A stretch of 64,000 nt of DNA from Cyanobacteria bacterium RI_101 (GTDB taxonomy: Bacteria; Cyanobacteriota; Cyanobacteriia; Cyanobacteriales; Microcystaceae). The notes under the pieces were generated by a model that saw only the letters and a list, made by a program, of their open reading frames with translations, had not been told where the DNA came from and ran no database searches. The stretch covers positions 24,267 to 88,266 of the forward strand of contig WGLZ01000013.1 in assembly GCA_016471375.1 (NCBI GenBank), in the 5' to 3' direction. The position numbers and the translations under genes are program-made. The stretch's first letter is position 1, and the number at the start of each line of letters is the position of its first letter. Shown piece by piece: positions 7,157-15,367 of this stretch.

Positions 7157-8347
7157 TTAAACCCTTTCCAGCGCCACCGCCGTGCCGCCGCCGGTGCCAT
7201 GGCAGAGCGCCGCCAGTCCGAGGGATTTTTGTTGTTGACGGAGGGCGTAGAGGAGGGTGACGATAATTCGAGCGCCGGAAGCGCCGATGGGATGCCCGAG
7301 GGCGATGGCGCCGCCGCGGACGTTAAGTTTATCGAGAGGAACCGAGAGCAGTTTTTCCATCAGCAGGTTACTGACGGCGAAGGCTTCGTTATTTTCCAGC
7401 AGGTCAAAGTCCGCCGCCGTCCGATTTAGTTTGGCCAACAGTTTTTGGGCGGCGAAAATAGGAACTTCGGGAAAGCGCCAAGATTCGCCCCCGGCCCAAG
7501 CCCCGCCGAGGAGTTTCGCCATTGGCTCCAGTTGATACTTCTCCACCGCTTCGGCGCTGGCGAGGATCAAGGCCGCGGCGCCGTCGGTAATTTGGCTACA
7601 GTTGCCTGCGGTGAGCACGCCCTCTGGGTTAAAGGCGGGGCGCAGTTTGGCTAGGGTCTCTAGGGTGGTGTCGGGCCGGATACCTTCGTCGGCGGAGATG
7701 GTTTGGGTTCCTTTACGGGTCTTGACCTCCAGGGGCGCGATTTCGTCTTTAAATAACCCCCCTTCCGTCGCCTGGGCCGCCCGCCGGTGGGACTCGTAGG
7801 CCACCTGGTCTAAAGACTGACGGCTAAAACCGTGCTCAGCGGCGAGGCGCTCCGTTTGTTCCCCCATCCCTTCCCCAGTGAGGGGGTCGCTTAAACCGTC
7901 TTTGAGAAGCAAATCCTGTAAATTTTCCGGCGCTCCGAGAAGGAACTTATAACCCCAGCGGGCCCGGTGGGAGAGGTAGAAGCCGGTTTGGGACATGGAT
8001 TCCATGCCCCCCGCTAGAACCAGATCCGCTTCCCCGGCCCGGATGGCAGTCGCGCCGTTGATGACGCTCATCATGGCGGAGGAGCAGACCATATCCACGG
8101 CGTAGCCGTCCACGCTGGGGGGGATACCCGCTTTAACCGCCGCTTGACGGGGGAGCAGTTGCCCCTGACCCGCCCTCAAAACATTGCCGAAAATGTACAA
8201 ATCCAACTCGGCGCCGCTTAAACCCGCCTGGGCTAAACTCGCTTTCATGGCCTCGGCGCCGAGATCCGTCGCCGCTAAATCCGCTAGAGCGCCGCCAAAT
8301 TTCCCCAGAGGAGTGCGTTTGGCCGCCACAATAAAGACATCGCGCAT
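7157..8347 (-). CDS. phaA: acetyl-CoA C-acetyltransferase (beta-ketothiolase)
   Basis: 396 residues, normal length for a biosynthetic thiolase. It condenses two acetyl-CoA into acetoacetyl-CoA (EC 2.3.1.9), the first step to polyhydroxybutyrate. The nucleophile is Cys88 in DMVCSSAMMS. GGAIALGHPIGASGARI near residue 350 carries the catalytic His, and LAALCHGTGGG near 381 the second Cys. The N-terminus VFIVAAKRTPLGKFGG is typical. It is the upstream member of a phaA-phaB pair on the minus strand. The start ATG at 8347 is the only one that gives the family N-terminus. Confidence 0.93.
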   Translation of the reverse strand: MRDVFIVAAKRTPLGKFGGALADLAATDLGAEAMKASLAQAGLSGAELDLYIFGNVLRAGQGQLLPRQAAVKAGIPPSVDGYAVDMVCSSAMMSVINGATAIRAGEADLVLAGGMESMSQTGFYLSHRARWGYKFLLGAPENLQDLLLKDGLSDPLTGEGMGEQTERLAAEHGFSRQSLDQVAYESHRRAAQATEGGLFKDEIAPLEVKTRKGTQTISADEGIRPDTTLETLAKLRPAFNPEGVLTAGNCSQITDGAAALILASAEAVEKYQLEPMAKLLGGAWAGGESWRFPEVPIFAAQKLLAKLNRTAADFDLLENNEAFAVSNLLMEKLLSVPLDKLNVRGGAIALGHPIGASGARIIVTLLYALRQQQKSLGLAALCHGTGGGTAVALERV

Positions 8348-8369
8348 ATTTAAGTTCCCAAATTTAACC

Positions 8370-8389
8370 GGGGGAGAGGCCCCTCCCCC
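8370..8389 (-). terminator. GC-rich hairpin between lpxC and phaA
   Basis: GGGGGAG and CTCCCCC form a 7-bp stem around a six-base loop, midway between the lpxC stop and the phaA start, both on the minus strand. No T run follows, so termination of the lpxC transcript is a suggestion only. Confidence 0.35.
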
Positions 8390-8443
8390 ATGCTAGCGGG
8401 GTTCTCCGTTGTCGGCGCTGTCTCAGAGCGTACGCGGTTATAT

Positions 8444-9289
8444 CTAGTTTGTCAGATTCCCCTGAAGTCGGCGGGCCAACTGGGTATGAAGCCGATGGCT
8501 GGCTTTGTAGGCAAAGTAATGGGCTGGAGGAATGGGCCCCAATAGACTCAGATCTCCAAGCAGATCTAATAACTTATGCCGGGCCGGTTCGTCACTAAAA
8601 CGGAGGGGCGGATTCAGCCAGGTTTCCCCGTCGCAGACCAGGGCGTTCTCCAAACTCCCCCCCTGAATCAGCCCCGCTTGGCGCAACTTTTCGACTTGAT
8701 CCGCAAAGCCAAAGGTGCGGGCCGGCGCCACTTCCGCGGCAAAAGATTCCGTTTCGGGACTCCAGGAATACCACTGTTTGCCAATGGGGGCGTAGCGGGG
8801 AAAATCAATGCCGTAGGTAAAGCGCCGTTGCGGAGCCGGGATGGCGATGACAAAGGCGTCGCCGTCGTAAACCGCGACAGGCTCGGTCAAGGGGGGAACT
8901 TCAGCGGCGTTGTCTACTGGAGTTAACCCCCCGGCCTGAAGCGCCTGCCACCAAACTAGACCGGAGCCGTCCAACAGAGGCAACTCCGGGCCGTTCACTT
9001 CAATAATCAGATCTTCTAAACCCATCACCCCTAACACCGCCAGTAAATGCTCAACCGTTCTGACCGTAGCCGACCCGGCGCCGAGTTCAGTGGAAAGAAG
9101 GGTTTCCCGCACCTGGGAGAGATCCGCCGGAATTTCCGGGCGCCCGGGCAAATCGACCCGAATAAAAACCCGCCCCGTTCCCGCTGGCGCCGGTTTCAGG
9201 GTGACGGCGGTCATCTGGCCCAAATGTAGCCCCGCGCCCCGACAGGTTACAGTATTCTGCAAAGCGACCCGAGAAAAGTGCGTTTCCAT
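8444..9289 (-). CDS. lpxC: UDP-3-O-acyl-N-acetylglucosamine deacetylase
   Basis: 281 residues. This zinc enzyme performs the committed step of lipid A synthesis (EC 3.5.1.108) in the cytoplasm. Metal and catalytic residues are visible: His81 in VRTVEHLLA, His238 and Asp242 in ARHKLLDLLGD, and His265 in YKASH, matching the spacing of the E. coli enzyme. It is slightly shorter than proteobacterial LpxC. The usual downstream fabZ and lpxA are not adjacent here. It diverges from the DUF3038 gene, with about 45 bases between the two starts. Its presence supports a diderm envelope. Confidence 0.95.
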   Translation of the reverse strand: METHFSRVALQNTVTCRGAGLHLGQMTAVTLKPAPAGTGRVFIRVDLPGRPEIPADLSQVRETLLSTELGAGSATVRTVEHLLAVLGVMGLEDLIIEVNGPELPLLDGSGLVWWQALQAGGLTPVDNAAEVPPLTEPVAVYDGDAFVIAIPAPQRRFTYGIDFPRYAPIGKQWYSWSPETESFAAEVAPARTFGFADQVEKLRQAGLIQGGSLENALVCDGETWLNPPLRFSDEPARHKLLDLLGDLSLLGPIPPAHYFAYKASHRLHTQLARRLQGNLTN

Positions 9290-9334
9290 CCTTCAGCGCC
9301 GAAAATATCGCCTCACTTTAACAAAATTTCGCCC

Positions 9335-9796
9335 ATGACCGCGTTAACCTACCTAACCTCCCTCCTGTTGGCGCTTCAATCCTTAACCGACCTCGGGCCC
9401 CGTCTCTGGAGTCGGGCGCTCCGGGCCCAGAACCTTGACGCCGACCGCTTTCCCCTGCCCCTCAAAGCGGAAGATTTACAGCCGGAAGGAGAAGAAGCGC
9501 CGATGGCGGCCAGCGCCTGGATGGCGGTGGTTTGTTACCTCGCTCAGCAGAACCGGGAACTCCTGCGGCGGGCGGTGAACCTGCTGGAGCAACGGCGGGA
9601 AAGCGGTCAAGACCCCCTGGCCGCGGAACTTTTGGGCGCTTTTTATCGCCATTACCAGGAGAGCGACCCCGCCCTAACGGCGCTTTCCCCGGAGGCGGCG
9701 CGAGAGTCGGCCTTTAAACGATTGGTTGAATTACTCTTTTACAGTGGCCCCCAGGGCTACCAACACCTTGAAACCGTTGTGGATCAGTTGGCTTAA
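9335..9796 (+). CDS. DUF3038 family protein
   Basis: 153 residues, no signal peptide, no obvious catalytic motif and probably all-helical (YLTSLLLALQSL at the start; AASAWMAVVCYLAQQNRELL near 57-76). I recognise it as the cyanobacterial DUF3038 protein mainly from its N-terminal pattern and from its position directly before a DUF4335 gene, the usual arrangement. The ATG at 9335 is preferred; an earlier in-frame ATG at 9278 would run into the lpxC start. Only two bases separate its stop from the next gene, so the two are co-expressed. Function unknown. Confidence 0.7.
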   Translation: MTALTYLTSLLLALQSLTDLGPRLWSRALRAQNLDADRFPLPLKAEDLQPEGEEAPMAASAWMAVVCYLAQQNRELLRRAVNLLEQRRESGQDPLAAELLGAFYRHYQESDPALTALSPEAARESAFKRLVELLFYSGPQGYQHLETVVDQLA

Positions 9797-9798
9797 TT

Positions 9799-11127
9799 GT
9801 GTTTAACCTGTTTAAAGAGAAAATCCTGCGGCGCTATACTCCCCCCACCTGCACCCTCGAACTCTGGGGCAAACCCCGACCGCTCTCCCCCGCCTCGACT
9901 CTGCCGCCCCAGTACCGTTTCCAACTCCACTTCGACGATCCCCGCCTCAGCGAAGACGAGCAAACCACCCTGTCGGGCGACCAGCGCCGTCTGCCGATTT
10001 TAGCGGACTTAGTTGAGAATTATGTCCGTAGCTTTCTCCAACCCGCCTTCGACCCCCGGGGGTTTAACCGAACCGCGGCGCCGGAGCTAAGTCTAGGCTC
10101 CCTTAACTTGCTGGCCCATCGATTTGAGTTTCCCGGCTGGAGCGACAAGGAGGCTTTAACCCTAACCACCACCCAACTCTTCGACCTTTCCCAGGCGCTG
10201 GAAATGTGGCGGGCCGACGTCCGGCTTCAGGAGCGCTCCCAAGCCGCGGCTCCCTCTTCCCGCGGAAAAAATCTCCAAACCGCCGCGGCCCTACTCTGCG
10301 GGGCCTTGCTACTAACCGGCGGCGGTCTCGCCGCCTGGCGCTTCCGCCCCCGTCCAGTCCCGGTGGCCTCCGCGCCGACCCCGCCCCCCCCTCCCTTCCT
10401 GGCGCCCGGCGTCGCCCCTCCGGTTCCCCCGCCCCCCCAAAATTTGCCGGCCCAGCCCCCCCGCCTCGGCGCCGTCCTCGGCGCTCGGGATCCCCTCCCC
10501 GCCCCCGCGCCCGCCCAACCGGCGACTCCCCCTCTCCGCAACCCCAACCTCGTTTTAGTGGCTCCGCCCCCGCGGGATCTTCCCCCCGTTCCCCCGGCGC
10601 CGGCCGCGCCCCAAGCCCAAACCGTCAATCCCCCGCCGCCCCAGACCTTTGCGCCCCTGGAAGGGCCGGTTCCCCAGGCCAACTTGCCGATTCTGCCCAT
10701 CCAAGGCTCTCCCCTCCCTAATTTTCAGGGGCAAACCCTCGCGCCGCCCCCGGATTTGCCGCCCCTGCCCCCGGCGCCCAACCCCCAGATTCCCCTAGAA
10801 AGTCGTCCCCTAACGGCGCCGCCGGTTAGTAGCCAAAATTTATTGGACACGATTCCCCAGGTCTCTCAGGTGCGAGATTATTACCAAAAAAACTGGCAAC
10901 CCCCGGAAGCGCCGACCCAGACTCTGGAGTATCGTCTGCAACTGAAACCCGACGGCTCCCTGGGGGAAATTATTCCCTTGGGCAAAGCGGCCCGCCTATA
11001 TCTCGCCCAATTGCCCCAGCCCCAACCCGGCGAGGCCTTTGTCGCGCCCCTCACCCCCCCGGATTCCCCCCTGCTCCGGTTAGTGTTGACCCGCCAGGGA
11101 ACCGTCCAGACTTTTTTAGAGGATTAG
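9799..11127 (+). CDS. DUF4335 family membrane protein with long proline-rich region
   Basis: 442 residues from a GTG start. The N-terminal domain (1-150) begins LRRYTPPTCTLELWGKP, the DUF4335 signature, and contains FQLHFDDPRLSEDEQ. One transmembrane helix lies at about 158-180. Residues 185-345 are dominated by Pro and Ala (runs of PPPPP), apparently an unfolded linker crossing the periplasm or cell wall. A small folded C-terminal part follows (LDTIPQVSQVRDYYQKNW to the end). The layout, cytoplasmic domain then helix then Pro-rich arm then end domain, resembles wall-spanning proteins such as TonB, but this is only an analogy. Paired with the DUF3038 gene. Function unknown. Confidence 0.75.
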   Translation: MFNLFKEKILRRYTPPTCTLELWGKPRPLSPASTLPPQYRFQLHFDDPRLSEDEQTTLSGDQRRLPILADLVENYVRSFLQPAFDPRGFNRTAAPELSLGSLNLLAHRFEFPGWSDKEALTLTTTQLFDLSQALEMWRADVRLQERSQAAAPSSRGKNLQTAAALLCGALLLTGGGLAAWRFRPRPVPVASAPTPPPPPFLAPGVAPPVPPPPQNLPAQPPRLGAVLGARDPLPAPAPAQPATPPLRNPNLVLVAPPPRDLPPVPPAPAAPQAQTVNPPPPQTFAPLEGPVPQANLPILPIQGSPLPNFQGQTLAPPPDLPPLPPAPNPQIPLESRPLTAPPVSSQNLLDTIPQVSQVRDYYQKNWQPPEAPTQTLEYRLQLKPDGSLGEIIPLGKAARLYLAQLPQPQPGEAFVAPLTPPDSPLLRLVLTRQGTVQTFLED

Positions 11128-11216
11128 CGCCGAGTCTTTGCGGAAAACCCCTAACGCTTTAAACTGGAGTTTCGTGCTCTCCCGTCCTTTGAAAATTAGC
11201 GTCTAGCGAAGTAATC

Positions 11217-11942
11217 GTGCGTAAAATTATCCTTGCCGGCAATTGGAAAATGTATAAAACCCAGGCGGAGTCCCAGGCGTTTTTGCGAGACTTTAAGCCC
11301 CTGGCGGAAGAAGCGCCGGAAAATCGGGAAATAGTCTTGTGCGTCCCCTACACGGATTTAGGAACCCTCTCGCAACAACTCCACGGCGGTCGCATTCGTC
11401 TCGGCGCCCAGAATGTCCATTGGGAAGACTGCGGCGCCTATACCGGGGAAATTGCCGGCGCCATGTTGACGGAGTTGGGCGTCCAGTATGTGATCATCGG
11501 CCACAGCGAGCGCCGGCAGTATTTTGGCGAAACGGACGAAACCGTTAACCTACGACTACGGGCGGCCCAAAAGCAGGGTTTGACGCCTATCCTCTGCGTG
11601 GGAGAAAGCAAGGCCCAGCGAGATCATGGAGAAACGGAGACGGTGATTAGTCAACAGTTAAAACGGGGTTTAGTTGGGGTGGATCAAAGCCGGTTGGTCA
11701 TCGCCTACGAACCCATCTGGGCCATCGGCACCGGCGACACCTGCGAAGCGACGGAGGCTAACCGGGTCATCGGCGCCATTCGGGCCCAACTGAATAATCC
11801 CGACGTTTCTATCCAGTACGGCGGCTCGGTCAAACCGGAAAATATCGACGAAATTATGGCCCAGCCGGAAATCGACGGCGCCTTGGTGGGCGGCGCGAGT
11901 TTAGACGCCCAAGGTTTCGCCCGTATCGTCAATTACCAGTAA
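11217..11942 (+). CDS. tpiA: triosephosphate isomerase
   Basis: 241 residues from GTG at 11217. It interconverts glyceraldehyde-3-phosphate and dihydroxyacetone phosphate in glycolysis and the Calvin cycle (EC 5.3.1.1). Catalytic Lys11 is in GNWKM, His96 in IIGHSERR, Glu165 in [11 protein letters not shown], and the phosphate loop is YGGSVKPEN. The GTG start is chosen because the protein must begin [12 protein letters not shown] and no ATG is close upstream. The AI-2E transporter gene begins six bases after the stop. Confidence 0.97.
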   Translation: MRKIILAGNWKMYKTQAESQAFLRDFKPLAEEAPENREIVLCVPYTDLGTLSQQLHGGRIRLGAQNVHWEDCGAYTGEIAGAMLTELGVQYVIIGHSERRQYFGETDETVNLRLRAAQKQGLTPILCVGESKAQRDHGETETVISQQLKRGLVGVDQSRLVIAYEPIWAIGTGDTCEATEANRVIGAIRAQLNNPDVSIQYGGSVKPENIDEIMAQPEIDGALVGGASLDAQGFARIVNYQ

Positions 11943-11948
11943 AGGGCC

Positions 11949-12968
11949 ATGACCCTGAGCCAATGGTTAGGATTAACGGCGTTAGCAATCAGTGTCTATA
12001 TACTCTGGCAGTTGCGGCAACTGCTCCTGCTGGTTTTCCTCGCCATTGTCCTGACCACGGCGCTTCTGCGGGGGGTGAAAGCGCTGGAGCGTTTTGGACT
12101 TCGCCGTCCCTGGGCAGTCAGCGCCGTTCTGTTGCTAACTTTCGGGTTGATGGCGGCCTTTTTCGCCCTTGTTTTACCCCCCTTTTGGGAGCAATTTAAG
12201 GTTCTTATCGGGGAAGCCCCCCGGGCGGAGAATCGTTTGCGGGAACTTTGGCTCAACCTAGAATCGGAAGGGTTAAAGCAAGCGTTGGAAAGCTACTTTC
12301 AGGGCGCCTCCGTGGCGGAGTCCCTGGCCCAGGCGGGCGCTAACCTCGCGCCCCGGCTTCTGGCTTGGCTCTCCAATTCCCTCAACGCCTCCTTACAAAT
12401 TGTCTTCGCCCTGGGCTTGGCGGTGATGATGGTCTGTCGCCCCCAATCCTACCGGCGCCTCGCGCTCAAACTTTTTCCCGCTTTCTACCGGCGCCGGGCG
12501 GACGAAATTTTGACCCTTTCGGAGTCGGCGCTGGGGAATTGGCTGACGGGCATTTTCATTAACTCCCTCTTTATCGCGGCGCTTAGCGGTTTGGGGTTAT
12601 GGGCGCTGGGGATTAAATTAGTGCTGGTTCACGCCATTATGGCCGGATTACTCAACTTCATTCCCAATATCGGCCCGGCGGCCAGCGTTGTTTTTCCCCT
12701 GATGATCGCCCTCTTGGACAGTCCTTGGAAAATCGGCGCCGTTTTGGTTTTATATTTTGTCATCCAAAATATTGAAAGCTACTGGCTGACGCCCATCGTG
12801 ATGGCCAAACAGGTGGCGCTCCTGCCGGCGGCGACTTTGATGGCCCAGTTGGTCTTCGCCTCGGTGCTGGGACTCTGGGGCTTAATTCTCGCTCTCCCCC
12901 TCGCGGTGGTGGTCAAAACCTGGCTAGAAGAGGCGCTGATTCGGGACATTTTGGATCAATGGGTTTAA
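11949..12968 (+). CDS. AI-2E family transporter (UPF0118)
   Basis: 339-residue polytopic membrane protein. It has a pair of N-terminal helices (LSQWLGLTALAISVYILWQL and the LLLVFLAIVL that follows), a central soluble stretch around 80-130, and a C-terminal bundle with the family segment AGLLNFIPNIGPAASVVFPL. Members have been linked to export of autoinducer-2, Na+/H+ exchange or other small solutes, so the substrate cannot be assigned. It follows tpiA by six bases, probably on the same transcript, and converges with mltA. Confidence 0.85.
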   Translation: MTLSQWLGLTALAISVYILWQLRQLLLLVFLAIVLTTALLRGVKALERFGLRRPWAVSAVLLLTFGLMAAFFALVLPPFWEQFKVLIGEAPRAENRLRELWLNLESEGLKQALESYFQGASVAESLAQAGANLAPRLLAWLSNSLNASLQIVFALGLAVMMVCRPQSYRRLALKLFPAFYRRRADEILTLSESALGNWLTGIFINSLFIAALSGLGLWALGIKLVLVHAIMAGLLNFIPNIGPAASVVFPLMIALLDSPWKIGAVLVLYFVIQNIESYWLTPIVMAKQVALLPAATLMAQLVFASVLGLWGLILALPLAVVVKTWLEEALIRDILDQWV

Positions 12969-12972
12969 CGTC

Positions 12973-14085
12973 CTATTTCGCCATTAAATAATACAAAACT
13001 CCGTCGTCGCTCATTAACCCCGCCCGAGCGCCGGCCAATTCGCCGGTGCCCATAAAAATATCCACCCGACCAGGGCCCTTAATGGCGCTGCCGGTATCCT
13101 GATCTAGGACAAAGCGATTGACGGTTCGCTTTTGCAAATTAGCGTCGGGAATCGGCGCCTCAAGGAGCGCCAAAGCGCCGGGGGGCATGAGGCTTTTATC
13201 CGTGGCGATGGAGCGCTCGGCGGTGACGGGCGCGCCAATGCTTCCCTGGGCCGGAGCGCCGGCGCCGGTCGTTTTAAAGAAAATGAAACGCTGATTGCGG
13301 GGAATATAGGCGCTCAGTTGTTGGGGATTTTGGCGAAAATAGTCCAAAATCAGGGGCAGGGTAACCTCGCCGGGTTGAAAAACGCCGTCTTTGACCAGTT
13401 CTTTCCCCAAACTCACATAGGGATAATCGGTGCTTCCGGCGAAGGCCAGGGAGAGGCGAGCGCCGTCTAGGAGATTAATCTTGGCGGAGCCTTGGATTTG
13501 GACTAAATAGGCCGAGAGGCGGCTGGAAAACCAGAGCAGTTCCGAGCCTTGGAGTTGGCCGCCCCGGCCGTCTCTCCCCTCCAATTCCGCCCGAGTGGGG
13601 TGGGGTTTGGGCCAGCGGCTAAAATTTTTGGGCAAGCCGTAGACCGGGTATTGATATTCTACCGTCCGGCGCCGACTGGCTTGATAGACCGGCTCAAAGT
13701 AACCGGTAAAATGCACCGTCCCCCGGTTATCTTGCCCCTGGGCTTGGTAGAAAATAAAGTCCCGTTTTACGCGCGCCTCCAGCGCCTGGGGGGTTTTCGC
13801 CTGGGCTAAGAGGGTTTGAAACCGCAGGAGAGAGCGCCGAGTCCGTTCCCGGGTAACGCCGGGGATGGGGTAATTTCGGTAAGCTTTAACCGCTTGGGAG
13901 CTTTGCAAGTAACGCAGACTGTGATTCAGGGCCCGAAGCAGGGCTTGGCGCTGGGCCGGCGTCCGCCAGAGTTGGGGGTCTAGCTCTGTTTCCAAACTTG
14001 GCGCGGTTACCGGGACGAGGGCTTGGGCCCCCACCCGATGGGGGAAAAAAGCTAACGCCGCCAGCAGGAGCAACAGAGAACGCAT
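12973..14085 (-). CDS. mltA: membrane-bound lytic murein transglycosylase A
   Basis: 370 residues with an N-terminal signal peptide (MRSLLLLLAALAFFPHRVGAQA). No lipobox Cys is present, so it is probably secreted rather than lipidated. The MltA domain includes GYFEPVYQASR and the segment LLWFSSRLSAYLVQIQGSAK. The C-terminal 3D domain has DIFMGTG with its aspartates, and ATDKSLMPPGALA precedes it. It cleaves peptidoglycan between MurNAc and GlcNAc, forming anhydro-MurNAc ends. It is transcribed towards the transporter gene, with four bases between the two stops. Confidence 0.92.
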   Translation of the reverse strand: MRSLLLLLAALAFFPHRVGAQALVPVTAPSLETELDPQLWRTPAQRQALLRALNHSLRYLQSSQAVKAYRNYPIPGVTRERTRRSLLRFQTLLAQAKTPQALEARVKRDFIFYQAQGQDNRGTVHFTGYFEPVYQASRRRTVEYQYPVYGLPKNFSRWPKPHPTRAELEGRDGRGGQLQGSELLWFSSRLSAYLVQIQGSAKINLLDGARLSLAFAGSTDYPYVSLGKELVKDGVFQPGEVTLPLILDYFRQNPQQLSAYIPRNQRFIFFKTTGAGAPAQGSIGAPVTAERSIATDKSLMPPGALALLEAPIPDANLQKRTVNRFVLDQDTGSAIKGPGRVDIFMGTGELAGARAGLMSDDGVLYYLMAK

Positions 14086-14199
14086 AGCAATAGAGACAAT
14101 TTTTGTGACTTAATGGTGACGAAAACGGGCTAGCTTTAGTTCCCGACGGTCTAAAAGCGGGCTAAACTAAGGGCGCCGTCTTCGGTTATATCGTCCTCC

Positions 14200-14673
14200 A
14201 TGACCTCTCTCCGCGAACTTCAGACTGAGCAAATCCTAGCGCTACTCCAAAGCTACCGCTTCGACCTCAAGGGCCGCTCCCCCCTCGCCCTGCTAGAAAA
14301 GTGGCGAGAACAGTTTTCCCCGGATTGGATTTCCCTAGCGGTGATTGAAGCCCTTTACCAAGGCCGGTACAAAGCCGTTTCCGTGGAGCATTTACTGGCT
14401 CAGTGGCGAGAGCGGGGACGGGCCGCCGTCCATTTCAGCGCCGATTTTGAGCGTCTGGTGGCGGAAAACTTGCCGGCGCCGGTTTGCTCTAGAGAGCTGG
14501 AAACGATAGAGCCGGAGCCAGTCGCCGAGCCGGAAACGCCCCCCTTAATCCCCCGCCACCCCGGTCAAGCGATCCGCGCGTTTAGTCCCTCCGCTCTCGA
14601 TTCCGCCCTCGGCTTAAAACTGCGACAGTTGGCCCGCCTTGGCTCCGGCGCTCCCGAGGCCGTGCTAGAGTAA
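14200..14673 (+). CDS. conserved cyanobacterial protein of unknown function
   Basis: 157 residues, soluble. The first 100 form a compact, probably helical domain (TSLRELQTEQILALLQSY; IEALYQGRYKAVSVEHLLAQW; VHFSADFERLVAENLP). The rest is Pro- and Glu-rich linker ending in a short charged tail. The pattern YQGRYKAVSVE...FERL is one I recall from conserved cyanobacterial hypotheticals, with no function attached. The LapA-like gene starts 32 bases downstream on the same strand. Confidence 0.65.
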   Translation: MTSLRELQTEQILALLQSYRFDLKGRSPLALLEKWREQFSPDWISLAVIEALYQGRYKAVSVEHLLAQWRERGRAAVHFSADFERLVAENLPAPVCSRELETIEPEPVAEPETPPLIPRHPGQAIRAFSPSALDSALGLKLRQLARLGSGAPEAVLE

Positions 14674-14705
14674 AAATCGCTTCTTTGGGGGAAGACCCAC
14701 AGGGT

Positions 14706-15323
14706 ATGGCCGGGTTAATCGCGCTTTTTTTGTTAGGGCTGGGTTGCGTGTTTCTCTTGCAAAATCGAGAACCCGTCCTTCTCTATTTCCTTGGCAACAG
14801 TTCCCAGACGGCGCTGTTTCAGCTCGCTCTTCCCCTCGGCGCCTGGGTGGTTTTGTTTGTCTTCGTCGGCCTTGTGTTGGGGTTAATTTTGCCCGCCTGT
14901 TATCGTCTGGGACAACCCTCCCGACCCGGCGCCGTCAAACCGAGTCGGCCTGCCTTCGGCTACGCTCGGGAAGAAGCTCCAGCCCCGGCTCGCTCCCCTC
15001 AGCCGGCGCGGGAATCGCCCCAAACTCCCGGGCCCGCGGAAACTTGGGACTGGAATCCCATCCCGGAAGTAGAAGATTGGCAGGAGCCGGAACCCACGGC
15101 GGCGCCGTCCCCGCCCGCGGAGCCAAAACCCTTGGAACGGGAGCAAGCGCCGCCCCAGAGTCGCCAGGAGGGATCGGTGTACCGTTACCAATATCGGGAC
15201 AAAGAAACACAATCTTCCCCAGAAGGAGTCTATACGGCGCCCTATCGGGTCATCACTTCGCCCCAAAATCCCTCCCCGGCGCCGGAGTCCGCGGAAGAGG
15301 AAGACGGAACGGATTGGGTTTAA
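14706..15323 (+). CDS. LapA/DUF1049-like two-helix membrane protein
   Basis: 205 residues. Two transmembrane helices lie at about 2-18 and 36-60 (AGLIALFLLGLGCVFLLQNRE; LPLGAWVVLFVFVGLVLGLI), joined by the LapA-type loop QNREPVLLYFLG. A long Pro/Glu-rich cytoplasmic tail follows, with a small conserved patch VYRYQYRDKET near 159. LapA proteins take part in lipopolysaccharide assembly in enterobacteria; in cyanobacteria the role is not established. ATG 14706 is preferred to a TTG at 14685 because it starts directly before the first helix. Confidence 0.7.
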   Translation: MAGLIALFLLGLGCVFLLQNREPVLLYFLGNSSQTALFQLALPLGAWVVLFVFVGLVLGLILPACYRLGQPSRPGAVKPSRPAFGYAREEAPAPARSPQPARESPQTPGPAETWDWNPIPEVEDWQEPEPTAAPSPPAEPKPLEREQAPPQSRQEGSVYRYQYRDKETQSSPEGVYTAPYRVITSPQNPSPAPESAEEEDGTDWV

Positions 15324-15367
15324 ACGTTGTTTAGGGGTTACTGGCGGCAAGCCATTAACGATGGGGT

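Noticed and set aside
10206..10721. Two long Arg/Pro/Gly-rich frames across the proline-rich part of the DUF4335 gene
   Set aside because: Low-complexity GC-rich DNA stays open in several frames; only the DUF4335 frame has domains on both sides.
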